Assembly: GCF_964656455.1 (NCBI RefSeq)
Contig: NC_135715.1
Location: 149,227,935 to 149,291,934, forward strand
Length of the DNA stretch: 64,000 nt
Direction: 5' to 3'
DNA from: Halichoerus grypus
Taxonomy: Eukaryota > Chordata > Mammalia > Carnivora > Phocidae
The notes below the pieces were generated by a model. That model saw only the letters and a list, made by a program, of their open reading frames with translations, was not told the DNA's origin and did not search any database. Of the stretch, positions 11,232 to 22,568 are shown one piece after another (within the stretch, counting starts at the first letter, position 1; each line of letters begins with the position of its first letter). The position numbers and the translations under genes were made by a program.

Positions 11232-14200
11232 TTGGTCCCAGGTGTGGACATCAGTCACTGTGTAAGGCCCCATGAACACACGGCCAGTGTGTGTGTTAGA
11301 CTTTGGAGATGATGGAGGAGAATCACAACACAGGACATAAAATAATTTAAAATAATAGAGATGTCATATTTCTTACATTTTTCAGCTATTCTCATAAAAG
11401 AACTCTCTTTTGCGCTTGCCCCTCTCCTTAGGCACAGACATCTTCTGTCTCCAGGGCCACAGAATTTGAAAGAGGCTCACTGCTTACCATCTCTCCTTCC
11501 ATCCTGCTAACCAACAACTTATAAAATAAATCCCCATGCAACGAATCAAACAAAAACAAACCATTTTCTCTCTAAGATTAACGCCAGTTACTTCACTACA
11601 CAGGGAATGTGTGTATTTTCTTAACTTCTCCCTATAGATTCTTCACTTCCTATAACTGAGAAGCCTGCTTAAGAGCTTTCCCAGAAGTGAATGTTGTCAC
11701 TACATAAGATGTGAGGAATTATACAGGTTCTGCATGGAGATTTATTAAACAACATTTTTTTTTCCTCCTCCTTTCACATGACGTTGCACTTCTCTATTCG
11801 CAAAACCTCTGTCTCACTTTCTACCCAGGAGAAATATACCTCCAAATAATATTTCTAAGAAATAATAATCCTGTGTTCTCTGGGAAGGGAAAGTAGCAAG
11901 CAAACCATCTGAAATAAAGGTTGGAAGAGGCATTTGGAAGAGGCAGGCTGGCCTGGCTGGGAGAAAGTACTAAAACATGATGCAAGGGAAACTCAAGCTT
12001 CATATTGGGTTGAGAGCTTTGAGTTCTTGTATTTTTCTAAACTAAGCTAACAAATATATGAATATATCTACAGGCTTATTAATCTTTTGTCTTTGAGCCA
12101 ACTGTTGAAAATAAGTCCTTGGCAATGATCTATCTGCTCCAGTCTCTGTGTGCCAACTTCACCTCCCAGCATTTCCAAGCCAAGATTATCACCAGACCGA
12201 AGGCAATACCTCCTATCCAGGTCAAAGAGCTAGAATCACTAGAAGTCACTCTAGGCTCCAGAATCCTCTCTTCTATACCCATTTATCTACACATTCTCCC
12301 AGTATGTGGGACACTCCTTCTTGTCTCTTTCCATTTCTCCCATGAAAACCATCCCTCCTCTGTTTCCTAATGCATACTCTTATGTTGGGGGAGGAAGCAT
12401 GTGGGTAAAGGAGGATAAGAGGGAAGGCTGCAATGCTCATTGTCCTTTTTTTCCTAAGATGGAGATTTTTACTGTACTTTACAACATTTTCCTGGCACTA
12501 GTAGGTTTATTATTTTCATGACAACTTTGTAAAATTGCATTTCTAAGGCAGTTTATCACTGTTTTTTATTTTATGTTCTTGAAACTTTCCAGAACTCTTA
12601 ACCAAGGAGACTTCAGTAAATGGAGTTAGCATTTGGGCCCTACAAAGAGTCAGAGACAAAAATAGCGGTACTTACTTGGTTTGGTCAACAATATTTATAC
12701 AATACTTAACCGTCTGGGTCCACAAGATAAAGGACAGACATTTAACTGTTCATAATAGGGTCAGGAAAACTAGGCTTGTAACAGGCTTTTTGGTCCTTGC
12801 CACTTGCAGGAACACACAGTTCTCAAAGGAGAACTCTGTATTGAATTAAACTTATTGACACACAAAGTATGCATCATGTAAATATTTAATTTCATAACTA
12901 CATAGTCCTCATAGTGAACCTTGGTCCCCATTCTTCACAAGGCCACATTAAAAAAGGCAGAATTACAAGCTCTTTTTTTTTTTTTTAAGAAAGAAGTTAA
13001 TAAAGTAATAAAAGTGAACTGAAGAAGCCTGACTTATAGTTTGGAGATCATTGCAGAGATAACTCAATTTTTTTGAACTTTTAGAATGTAGGATTTATGC
13101 CTTTTTACTTTTCTGAAATTTATGAACTGATTTTTTTTTTTTCCCAGGGAGCTACGTGGCATATCTTCATCCACGGATTCACTTTTGCCCTTGGACTCTT
13201 TCTCACCCTTCCCTTCCTTAGGGAGAGAAGAGAGAAAAAAAAAAGTACTGTTTTAGCCAACTGGCTTTATTAAAGCTTTCTCATCTATGAGGCATGAGAA
13301 TACGTTTGCAAATCTGCTTCTTTTCTGATTGGCAGTGAGAAGTACAATTGCTCTTTAATTAGAACCTTCTGAGTCCCATCATATGGTTTAATCCAGGTGT
13401 TTAACCCATCTCAAGTCAAGTGCCAGTTGAGGACATGGGTCAACTGACAAATCTTTTTAATTATCAGACAATGCAGGATTTACACCACAGAGTTATTTTC
13501 TTTGTTGATATTAGAGCAGAGGATGGGGAAGTAATGGAGGGGGTATACTGGAAATCACAGCAGACTTGGTCATGAAATTGAATGGTTAACCTTGATTCTG
13601 ACAAAATTTATCTGTATGCATCTGAATATATCCTTTAAGATTACAGGAACTCGATTGTGTTATCTGTAAAAATTAGGATCCTATTTCTCAAATACTTCAC
13701 TGAGTAACTTCTAAGATTCTCCCAAGGTCTCAAATACTACAATTCTAATCAACACATAGAAAGAGATACACACTTATGTTACCAATAGGTTGGTTATTGC
13801 AAGATTTTATGGTTTTGAAAAACCCTTATTTACTTAACACTTTATCAGTAATGTTTTGTTTTCATGACATTTTAACAAAATGTTTGCTAACATTGTCAAG
13901 GGATTTCCTAGCTAAGATAGAGTCAAGAGATAATCTCTGAAGACTATTTCTTTTCTTGTCCTAGTTCCATCTCTTTGATCTTCTACAAGTAACCAAAAAT
14001 ATCAATGCCATTGACAAATAGAAAAAAATAGTTATATAGTTAATCACACCTCATTGAAAATCACACGATTGCCTTCCTTCCCTAATGATTGTCTATAAAC
14101 AAAATCCAAGAACAGTATCCCTTTTTTTCTTTGCGTTAGTTCCTGTGCGTGTACAGAGAACATCAGGCTGTGACTCACATACTGACACATGTCCAGCACA

Positions 14201-14810
14201 GCTGGATAGGCACAGAACGCATTTCACAACAAGGACAAAGAAAGAAAGGGAGAAAAGTTCGTTCATTTAAAGAATCTATATAGCTTACTGCTGCAAAAGC
14301 AAGATGCAAACTTTTCCAAGAAAACCAGTTCAAGGAAAAGCAAATTGTTTTGTGCTAATTAAAAATTGCTTGAATAATTTTTAATATGTAATAAATTCCT
14401 TCAAGATAGCTATTCACTCTGGAAACCTCACTCTCACTGAGAAGAAGCAACAATTTATGAATATCGGGAGTGAAGCTCTGGTGACAATTTAGAGGGATGA
14501 ACAATAAAAGAAAAGTACTCCGTGATAATCTTGGAATTCTTTCGAGAGAAAAATAGCTATAGGCATAGGTTTCTACGCAGGCAAAAGAAAGAACGGTGTT
14601 GCATAAACTCTTCAGAGATTTGATAAATGAACTCAGAAATATCTGCACTCTAGCTTTGAAAGGGCTGAGTTGGTTGATACAGAACAATGTCAAAGATGGC
14701 ATATTTTCACAGAATTGTCCATGGGTAACATTTCCCTCCCTGTGCAAGTAAGTATAAATGATATTGTCACTCATTGTGTCTTTTGTCTACGCTGTGTAGA
14801 ATGTTGAATT
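11232..14810. other. Unassigned non-coding sequence
   Basis: About 3.6 kb with no interspersed repeat I can name. T runs occur at about 12973-12987 and 13132-13143. The longest frame is 139 codons on the minus strand (14355-14774). It is hydrophobic/serine-rich with no recognisable domain and no flanking splice evidence I trust, so I leave it as non-coding. Confidence 0.5.
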
Positions 14811-14883
14811 AAATTCTTGGCTGGATATAAAAAAATTTAAAAATAATTAAATAAATAAAATAAAATAAATTGTTGGCTGGATA
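14811..14883 (+). mobile_element. A-rich insert flanked by 17-bp direct repeats
   Basis: 'aaattcttggctggata' (14811-14827) and 'aaattgttggctggata' (14867-14883) flank a 39-bp tract of A, AT and AAAT steps. This is the structure left when target-primed reverse transcription copies little more than a poly(A) tail. The parent element is unknown. Confidence 0.6.
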
Positions 14884-15768
14884 GTTAAATGAAAAGTAAA
14901 GTTGTTAAGCAAGTTTACAACAGGTCTATTATCACTAGTAATAGAAGGTCTCATAATTGTAAGAGGAAATAGCACTTCTTCAGACTGTGCTAACAGAAAA
15001 GGCTTCTCTGGGTTAATTTATGATTAAGAAATAGGTGCCTTGGCAAACCCACCATCTTGACAGATCTTGGGTGAGCTTCTCATTCTGACAATGAGAAACC
15101 ATGCTAGAGTGCCCAGTCCAGCCATATTTACCTTCTGTTCAGAAATTCAGTAAATAATGTTGCATGTGGAATGAGGGGTAAGATATATTATCTTAACAAT
15201 TACTGCAGAATTTCTATTAATTAGAAATATTGTTGGAAGAAAATATCTTGGAAGGTATTTAGAAATGGAAAGTGAGAGCAAGTTGAGAGCAAGAGAAAGT
15301 CTGCCATGATCAGAGATAAAGTGTAAAATGGTCCTTTCTGTCTCCTGACTACATCACTGGACCAAAGGAGTTCAAACAGTCAGTCTGCAATCCATTCTTT
15401 TCTTTTGCTGGAAGTGGAATAATGCTTTTGAGAGTAAAAAGAAGACAAGTTACCCAGTGCATTGCCTTGTACACTGGACCTCTGGTAAGGTTGCTGCATT
15501 TGTTCAGAGATTATCACACTATTTTAGAAGCTTAACTTCTATCCCTATCTCCTGCCAAGTGGACAGCCTCAACACTAATATTCTTTCTGTATCCTAGCAG
15601 AAGGTTTTGGGCCACCTTGGACACGTATCCTACATTCAATCAGGGCTTGGCACAACTTAATTGTCCTGAAACATATTCTCATTTGAAAGGATAGTTAGAT
15701 TGGACTTTATCAGAGTAGTTATGAGAATATATGTATAATTTCATGTATCACTAATTTTATACATGTTA
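14884..15768. other. Unassigned non-coding sequence
   Basis: No repeat, exon or motif recognised before the SINE pair. Confidence 0.5.
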
Positions 15769-15780
15769 TATATTCCTATT

Positions 15781-15973
15781 TTAAAAAAAGATTTTATTTA
15801 CTTATTTATTTGAAAGAGAGAGAGAGAGCAGTGAGAGGAGCAGAGGGAGAGGGAGAGAGAGAATCTCGCTGAGTGTGGGGCCTGATATGGGCTAGAATTC
15901 ACAACCCTGAGATCATGACCCGAGACAAAATCAGGAGTTGGATGCTTAATCGACTGAGCCACCCAGGCGCCCC
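15781..15973 (-). mobile_element. CanSINE, antisense, first of a back-to-back pair
   Basis: A-tail complement, 'gattttatttacttattt', a GA-rich stretch, 'accctgagatcatgacccga', ending 'ctgagccacccaggcgcccc'. Preceded by 'tatattcctatt' (15769-15780) and followed by 'tatatttctata' (15974-15985). Confidence 0.92.
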
Positions 15974-15987
15974 TATATTTCTATATT

Positions 15988-16184
15988 ATTTAAAGATTTT
16001 ATGTATCGATTTGAGAGAGAGAAGGAGAGAGCAAGTGAGAGAGCACAAGCAGGGGTAGTGGCAGAGGGAGAAGCAGGCTCCCCCAGAGCAGTGAGCCTGA
16101 CACAGGGCTTGATCCCAGGACCCTGAGATCATGATCTGAGCCAAAGGCAGACGCTTAACTGACCTAGCCACCCAGGTACCCCCC
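15988..16184 (-). mobile_element. CanSINE, antisense, second of a back-to-back pair
   Basis: Same orientation as its neighbour: 'taaagattttatgtatcgat', a GA-rich stretch, 'accctgagatcatgatctga', 'tagccacccaggtacccc'. Followed by 'tatatttctatt' (16185-16196), so three similar 12-bp target copies bracket the two SINEs. The two SINEs differ from each other in many positions, which argues for two insertions at one site rather than a recent duplication. Confidence 0.92.
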
Positions 16185-16196
16185 TATATTTCTATT

Positions 16197-17053
16197 TTTA
16201 AATGCTCTTAGATAATGACTAAAGCCCAGTGGACTAGCAATAGATAGATACATAGATGATAGAGAGATGGGGCTAGTTCAATGACCACAAGAATAATTAT
16301 CTTGGCTTTATAAAAAGACTAAAAACTAATCTAATGTGTTCCACCTTCTTCACTTATTATTTATGATTTAATACAATTCAAGAATATTGTATCTTTGCAT
16401 AATCTTCCTTTCTAGCCCATGTTAAGGAGAAGTGAGAGGGGAGCCAATAAATAAAGGGGGATATCTAAAAATGGAGATGAGAAAGTTCATTTGCTTCATC
16501 TTCCCCAGAGTTCTCTACAATAATTTAATTAATTTTTTAGTGTCTCTGGGGAAGTAAAGTTATCATACACATGTTTAATTATAATTATCTTGAATATGCC
16601 ATTTGATAAATGCTCATAGTCATGCATCTTCATTTTTGGGGTGTCACTAACACTTAAGTTTTAATTGTATAAAATGACAAAAAATAAAACAAAATAATCT
16701 AGCACATTATTTAAATCTACCTGCCATATTTTAAGACAAAAATTTTGCACTTCCTTACCATGTTCTCCTTAGCTTTAACACTCTGTGCTAGGTGAGAGTT
16801 CACTGGTATTCCCAGTTAATTTCTTTCAAAAGATAGGCAGAAATTTAGTGTTAACAGGATCTTAGAAAGTCATCCACTAGCCTACTTCTTGTTTCAATTT
16901 CCTCTATATCACTCACAATTTAGGAGGAAACGTTATTACATTTTGGCATTCTAATCTCTCTCCTGCCATCTACGTGATTCTCATCTGGCCCATTCACATT
17001 GTTTACTACTGTACGGTGTTCCTGAACATTTTGAAGAAATATTTTTCACCAGG
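16197..17053. other. Unassigned non-coding sequence
   Basis: AT-rich with a short GATA-like microsatellite at about 16241-16262 ('atagatagatacatagatga'). Nothing else recognised. Confidence 0.5.
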
Positions 17054-17116
17054 TAGTTATTGTGGGTTTATTTTTTTATTTTTATTTTTTTATTTCTTTT
17101 TAGTTATTGTGGTTTT
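17054..17116 (-). mobile_element. T-rich insert flanked by direct repeats
   Basis: 'tagttattgtgggttt' (17054-17069) and 'tagttattgtggtttt' (17101-17116) flank about 31 bp of T and TTTTA steps. It mirrors the tract at 14811-14883 but in antisense, and is again consistent with a tail-only retroposition footprint. Confidence 0.55.
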
Positions 17117-18029
17117 AAATTCACCAAATTAATAATAGCAGTTTATACTCTCCCACTAAGAAATTCACATAATTATATTGGTGTTTTAATAAAAGTTTAT
17201 ATAAGATTTTTATTTGTTGATTAAAAATCACCAAGAATCTCATTCCCTCAGTTTTATAAGAAACAATCTTGAAATGTCATTTAAACATGATAATTTAAAA
17301 AGAAACTAACTGGAGTAATGAACCGGGGGCTGATAATAACAGAGTTTTTAATTAATGAGTTCTCTTCTTTAATTCATCCATTCAACAAAAGTTTATTCAA
17401 TACAAAGTAGGCAATTCATTATATGGCAGGGGAATGCTGGAGGATTTTCATGACTGGGCTGGCTAGAGAGATTCTAGCTCTCTTTCACATAAAATATCAT
17501 CCCACATCTACTACCCAAAGGATAACATCATGCTCACACCTCGTTATAAGAACATACTTGATTGAAAATTATTTCCTCATAGAGGAAAACTTATATGTAT
17601 ATTTATTTTCAACAAATGAATATAATATCTGCAGCATTTCTACCAAAGGAAAGGGTGAGCGTAAGCATTAATCTGTCCATATGGTTAATACATATGGACA
17701 ATTAAACCCAGTGTGTGTGTTTTTAAAAAAAAAAAAAACATGTGCTTCCTAGATGAATGAGAACATGTGCTGTCAGTAAGTGGAGGGTGATGTCAGTATA
17801 ACACAAGTTCATGTGGGTCCCTATGAAATTTTTCCTAGCACATTAATTTATATGCCATCACTGAATCACAGCTGAATGCAAAGGGCACTAGAATAGTTAA
17901 ATGCACGAGACCACAGAGAGATACGGTGCTGTCCAGGAAGCTCATTCATTCCTCGGTGTTTCTCTTGGCTCAGTTTCATCGTGTGATCAGGTTGTGAACT
18001 GCTTTTTGTGCAGCTCTTTCTGATTATTT
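17117..18029. other. Unassigned sequence with a short perfect inverted repeat
   Basis: AT-rich. Contains the inverted repeat 'tgtccatatg' (17674-17683) / 'catatggaca' (17691-17700) with a 7-nt spacer, and a GT run plus A run at 17711-17738. The 82-codon frame at 17423-17671 has no domain. Confidence 0.55.
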
Positions 18030-18046
18030 GTATTTTACACTTCTTT

Positions 18047-18233
18047 TTTAAAAATTTTATTTATTTGAGAGAGAGAGAGAGTGAGAGATAGAGCACAAGA
18101 GAGGGTAGGGTCAGAGGGAGAAGCAGACTCCCCGCTGAGCCGGGAGCCCGATGCAGGACTCGATCTCAGGACTCTGGGATCATGACCTGAGCCGAAGGCA
18201 GTCACTTAACCAACTGAGCCACCCAGGAGCTCT
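18047..18233 (-). mobile_element. CanSINE, antisense, full length
   Basis: T/A tail, GA-rich stretch, 'ctccccgctgagccgggagc', 'gggatcatgacctgagccga', 'caactgagccacccagg'. Target-site duplication 'gtattttacacttcttt' (18030-18046) against 'gtattttacctttcttt' (18234-18250). Confidence 0.93.
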
Positions 18234-18250
18234 GTATTTTACCTTTCTTT

Positions 18251-19009
18251 TCACACCTCAGCAGGCTAAGCCCTTCTTATACCATCTTTTATCCATCCAC
18301 CATCATCTTTTTAAAAAGGTAAAACTTTATGTTTACTATAATTTTTCTTTCCTTATTAGTAGTTTAAAATCTTTTAAAACTGTGTTAGGATTTTAAATAG
18401 AAAAGCGCAGTGTTAATGTTGTTAATGATATGGATACAAATTTTAATATGTTTTAAGTGTTTTGCGCAACTCTATTTTTCTCATAAACCCACTTATATAT
18501 AATGTTTAATATTGTGCAATGCAAGATTTTTCAGAATTACATATACTGTGTTAGATCTGAAATATCTCTGCTGTATAATATTGTAAAAAGCTATTATTAA
18601 ATAAAATATAAAAATTTCTAGAATAATTGGATGTCAGTAATGGCAGAAACATTAGCCAAGTTATATCGTCTGTTTGGATGCTATACAACTTCTGGATAAA
18701 ACACTATTCCCATGAAATAAATGAAAAAATAAAGGTCTTTGAAAAGAGATTTATATCAAAGTGAGGGAAAAAATTAATGGGAAACTTTGTATGATCTGCT
18801 TCTAGATAAGTGAAAAATGGCTACTCATCACATAATTGGGAATAAAACTACAGGTTGTCAAAAATAAGAATAAAATACTACTTTCACTATAGCTAAACAT
18901 GTGTTTATTGAAACCTGAATGGTCTCAAGCATGATATATGCAAAATTATAAGGATGCCGGGCATATGGTAGGTGCTCAATTAATATTTTTTGAATAAACA
19001 AAAAGGCCA
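18251..19009. other. Unassigned sequence; possible L2 tail at 18950-18990
   Basis: AT-rich. At about 18950-18990 'catatggtaggtgctcaatt' and 'aatattttttgaataaac' resemble the 3' end of L2 or MIR. The rest is unrecognised. Confidence 0.4.
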
Positions 19010-19150
19010 ATATGTATCTCTCCAGTTGATTTCTTTTTTTGGAAAACTCTACCAGATTATAAGTCCAAGAGGACAAGCCTAACATCTGACCGCCCCAGCC
19101 CCGTGCCCAGCACATAGCTGATGCTAAATAAATGTATGTTGAATAAATGA
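19010..19150 (+). mobile_element. LINE2 (L2) 3' end
   Basis: 'aagtccaagaggacaagcct', 'ccccgtgcccagcacatag' and 'taaatgtatgttgaataaat' follow the L2 3' terminus. It is ancient and non-coding. Confidence 0.65.
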
Positions 19151-19419
19151 GTTAAGACATTCCCTACCAGATCGATCCTGAGAAAGATGATTTTTAACTC
19201 TTTAAATCATTTCCTGTGCTTCCCTGGGAGATTCCTACACATTGCCTCAGTTCCTTGACTAAAAAGACATACACTATTTCAGTTAATATCCTATTCCTTC
19301 CTTGGAGTAAGTATATCCAACAAACTGATAAAACAGGTTGTGTCCTTGTACATCTAAGAAATACCACTGTCCAATTTCAATAATCTTTCAAATATGCCCT
19401 TGAAGATAGTTGTAGTATA

Positions 19420-19655
19420 ATGACTAATGATACTGGTTGTGGAATCACTTTCTGGATTTGAATCCTGGCTCTATCCTTTGGTAACTGGGCAAAATGCTCA
19501 AGTCTTTGCAACTCAGTTCTCTTATCTATAAAACTGGAATAAAGTCACACCTATCCCAGGGGATTTTATGTGATAAATGAGTTTATACACAAGAATTACT
19601 TAGCACTAAGCATAACACATAGTAAGTAATCAATAAATATGAGATATAACTGTTA
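19420..19655 (+). repeat. MIR SINE, near full length
   Basis: Ordered MIR landmarks: 'tggatttgaatcctggctct', 'taactgggcaaaatgctcaa', 'ctcagttctcttatctataa', 'aactggaataa', 'taagcataacacatagtaag' and 'aatcaataaatatga'. The tRNA-related head, CORE region and 3' tail are all discernible. Confidence 0.8.
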
Positions 19656-20597
19656 TCTTTCCTAACAACACATCTATCTTTGCTCCTGATGCCATTTCCC
19701 CATTTCTTGCCAACCAAGAAAGCTTCCTAGATATCTCTTCCACATCAACTTCTCACTACAGACACCTGTACACTTAACTCCTAAAAGCTGTTGATGAAAA
19801 ACAAACATATTACCTAATAATAACTTAATCTGTGATTGGTCTTAGGGTATTTTCAATTTAAAAGTTAACACCTAAAGATGTAATCCTCTAGTACCACCAT
19901 GTTCACTCATAATGAAGAATAAATAAAGAAGATATTGGTATGTAATTCCCAAAACATTGCTAATTTTCTTCAACTATTTCAATCTAGAGCACATACCACT
20001 TTTAGTTATCTTTAGAAATATTTGCTCTTCTCCCACACATTTTATTTAAATGATTTCTCTCTCTGTAATTATAATATCTCTTTATGCATGTGCTGATTCA
20101 TATCTGGCACTGACAATGAATTATTAATACACAGTGAGTCAGGATATAAGCAGCTCCTTGGTTAGTTGTTTCATCCATGTGTTTGCAGTGTGCTAGGTCA
20201 ACATCATTTGCAGGATATTTGTATATTCATTGGGGAGCCATGAATGCTGGAACTGTTGGAAATATCTGGCTTTGTGTTGTACTATAGAAAATGGAAAATT
20301 CTGAGGACAGCTGTGTAATATAAACAACAGCTGGAGCAACTATGTCCTGGAAAATGGGAGCCTTGGGCATCTGTGTTATCAACCAGCTAAAATAAATGCA
20401 ATGCCCTTGCCCAAATTGTATATTTAAAGTATATTTTCATAAGATTTGGAGTAAATTTCACAGTACAGTTGACATAAACACAATATATATTTCTACTTAT
20501 TTTATAATTTTTCCATACCCAACCTACTTAATGCTAAAATATATACTAAAAGCTAATGTTAAAAAATGCAAAGGGATACTTCCAGATTGTGCTCTCT
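19656..20597. other. Unassigned non-coding sequence
   Basis: No repeat or exon recognised. Ends at the target site of the L1 that follows. Confidence 0.5.
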
Positions 20598-20621
20598 AAA
20601 TACTATTTTCTACTAAAACAA

Positions 20622-20795
20622 TAGGGCTACCATACGATCCAGCAATTGCTCTACTGGGTATTTACCCCAAAGATATAAATGTAGGGATCCGAAGGGGTAT
20701 GTGCACCCCGATGTTTATAGCAGCAATGTCCACAATAGGCAAACTGTAGAAAGAGCCAAGATGTCCATCGACAGATGAATGGATAAAGAAGATGC

Positions 20796-20842
<47 letters not shown>

Positions 20843-20973
20843 AATATTATGAAGCCATCAAAAGGAATGAAATCTTGCCATTGGCAACGACGTGGATGGA
20901 ACTGGAGGGTGTTATGCTGAGCGAAATAAGTCAATCAGAGAAAGACATGTATCATATGACCTCACTGATATGA
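20622..20973 (+). pseudogene. L1 ORF2 C-terminal remnant, disrupted
   Basis: Codes for the last part of the L1 reverse-transcriptase protein (motifs '[15 protein letters not shown]' and 'MLSEISQSEKD'). It is broken in two visible ways. A TAG stop sits near 20750, where related copies have tryptophan ('GKL*KEPRCPST'). A TA dinucleotide expansion at about 20798-20840 puts the sequence before and after it in different frames and encodes a run of Tyr-Ile. It lacks the endonuclease, the polymerase core and most of the cysteine-rich region because of 5' truncation. Confidence 0.85.
20798..20840. repeat. (TA)n microsatellite inside L1 ORF2
   Basis: About 21 TA steps. The L1 source has a short 'tatata' here, so this is an in-place expansion after or during insertion. 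Confidence 0.95.
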
Positions 20974-21445
20974 GGAATTCTTAATCTCAGGAAACAAACT
21001 GAGGGTTGCTGCAGTGGTGGCGGGTGGGAGGAAGGGGGTGGCTGGGTGATAGATATTGGGGAGGGTATGTGCTATGGTGAGTGCTGTGAATTGTCTAAGA
21101 CTGTTGAATCACAGATCTGTAGCTCTGAAACAAATAATACATTACATGTTAAAAAAAAAAGAAGAAGATAGCAGGAGGGGAAGAATGAAGGGGGGGAAAT
21201 CGGAGGGGGAGATGAACCATGAGAGACTATGGACTCTGAGATACAAACTGAGGGTTCTAGAGGGGAGGGTGTTGGGGGGAGGGTTAGCCTGGTGGTGGGT
21301 ATTAAAGAGGGCACATCCCGCATGGAGCACTGGGTGCTATACGCAAACAATGAATCATGGAACACGACATCAAAAACTAATGATGTAATGTATGGTGATT
21401 AACATAACATAATAATTAAAAAAATACTATTTTCTACTAAAACAA

Positions 21446-22568
21446 AGCAGGATTCTTTGAGGAAAATGTTTACAAACCTGGGACAGAAAACATTGACTGA
21501 AGTTTCAGGCCAATTTAAGCCTGGAATATCTCTTTATCAAATACAAGAAAACTGTCAAATATTAGTGGAGTCATGTCTGAATTAAATGGGTGCCAACTTG
21601 AAGGGACTCTTACTGTCCAAATATGGAACAATTTAGTATTAGAAATAATAGTGATTGAAATAATTGAGGCATATTGAATACATAAAAATCTATTAATGTT
21701 TAAAATTTTGGACATTTCTAGAGTTTGCTCCAACAATGGCCCCAATTCATTGTTTTGAATAATGATCTATAAAAGAAAAGACTCAAGTATCTATTCTTTC
21801 TTTTTTGGGCTGTTTTTTAGGTGAACCAAATAGTTAATGGGGGAAAGTATTCTAGAGGGTCATAATTATTGAAAGCAGAAAAAAATTATAGAATTAAAAA
21901 GTTATCAATTTAAAACACCAAAGGAAAGGGATCTATACACCAATAATCAGTGGCTGCTAAAACCATTAGGGGACAAGTTGATAGAAAACTTTATAAAGAG
22001 TTAGGCTGACTACACCTGAAACTACTGATAAATCCTAACATCACTAAAAGCGAGTATCTAGATAGTTAGTGCTTCCCAATGTTTTAAACAGCATTCCATG
22101 TGAAGTATTCTTGTTAAAAATTTGTACTTGAATATAATCAGGCCTCTGATAGCAGTTTATAAGAACTTCAGGGGAGAGAGGATCATATTAAATGACTGCA
22201 TAAAGATACAATCATCCAATTTAGGAATCAGAGGCATTTTTAGAAATCGATATCCCACTTTTGACACACAGAAAGCACAAAAATTTAAGAGAGGGCTGTT
22301 ATAAAATTAAAAAGACCTAAGAGACAAATCAATCAAAGCAAATGTGTCTATTCTAAGGATGGGAAAACCTGAACTATATCTGGCAAATATGTTTGCAATA
22401 CAACTATTATTTTAAACTACATATGTACATATGTAGGTATGTATATACATACATACATATATGTTCATAACAAAGCAAGTAAGTAGATTATGATAAAGTC
22501 TTTAGGAACAAAGATTTTCATAGTAAGAATAAAGAGATGGTAATACAAAATCAAAATAATTAAGTACT
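21446..22568. other. Unassigned AT-rich sequence
   Basis: No named repeat. A TACATA/TATGTA-rich tract lies at about 22418-22470. Frames of 60-76 codons look like chance. Confidence 0.5.

Larger units (their letters stand above)
20622..21421 (+). mobile_element. Young-looking 5'-truncated L1 (carnivore type), 3' end
   Basis: An 800-bp L1 3' end bounded by a 24-bp direct repeat (20598-20621 and 21422-21445, identical by eye), a hallmark of target-primed reverse transcription. It holds the end of ORF2 (to about 20973), then the carnivore 3' UTR. An internal A run and 'gaagaagatagcaggagggg' motif fall near 21150-21180. The end reads 'ggagcactgggtgctata', 'aatgatgtaatgtatggtga', 'acataacataataatt'. 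The exact target-site duplication suggests a fairly recent insertion. It is truncated, so immobile by itself. Confidence 0.95.

Noticed and set aside
9687..11265. Overlapping plus-strand frames of 71-158 codons read as a repetitive secreted or membrane protein
   Set aside because: They come from the minisatellite. Different frames are equally open, starts and ends fall arbitrarily inside units, and no flanking exon or family match exists.
21056..21388. Frames of 62-110 codons on both strands
   Set aside because: They fall entirely within the L1 3' UTR.
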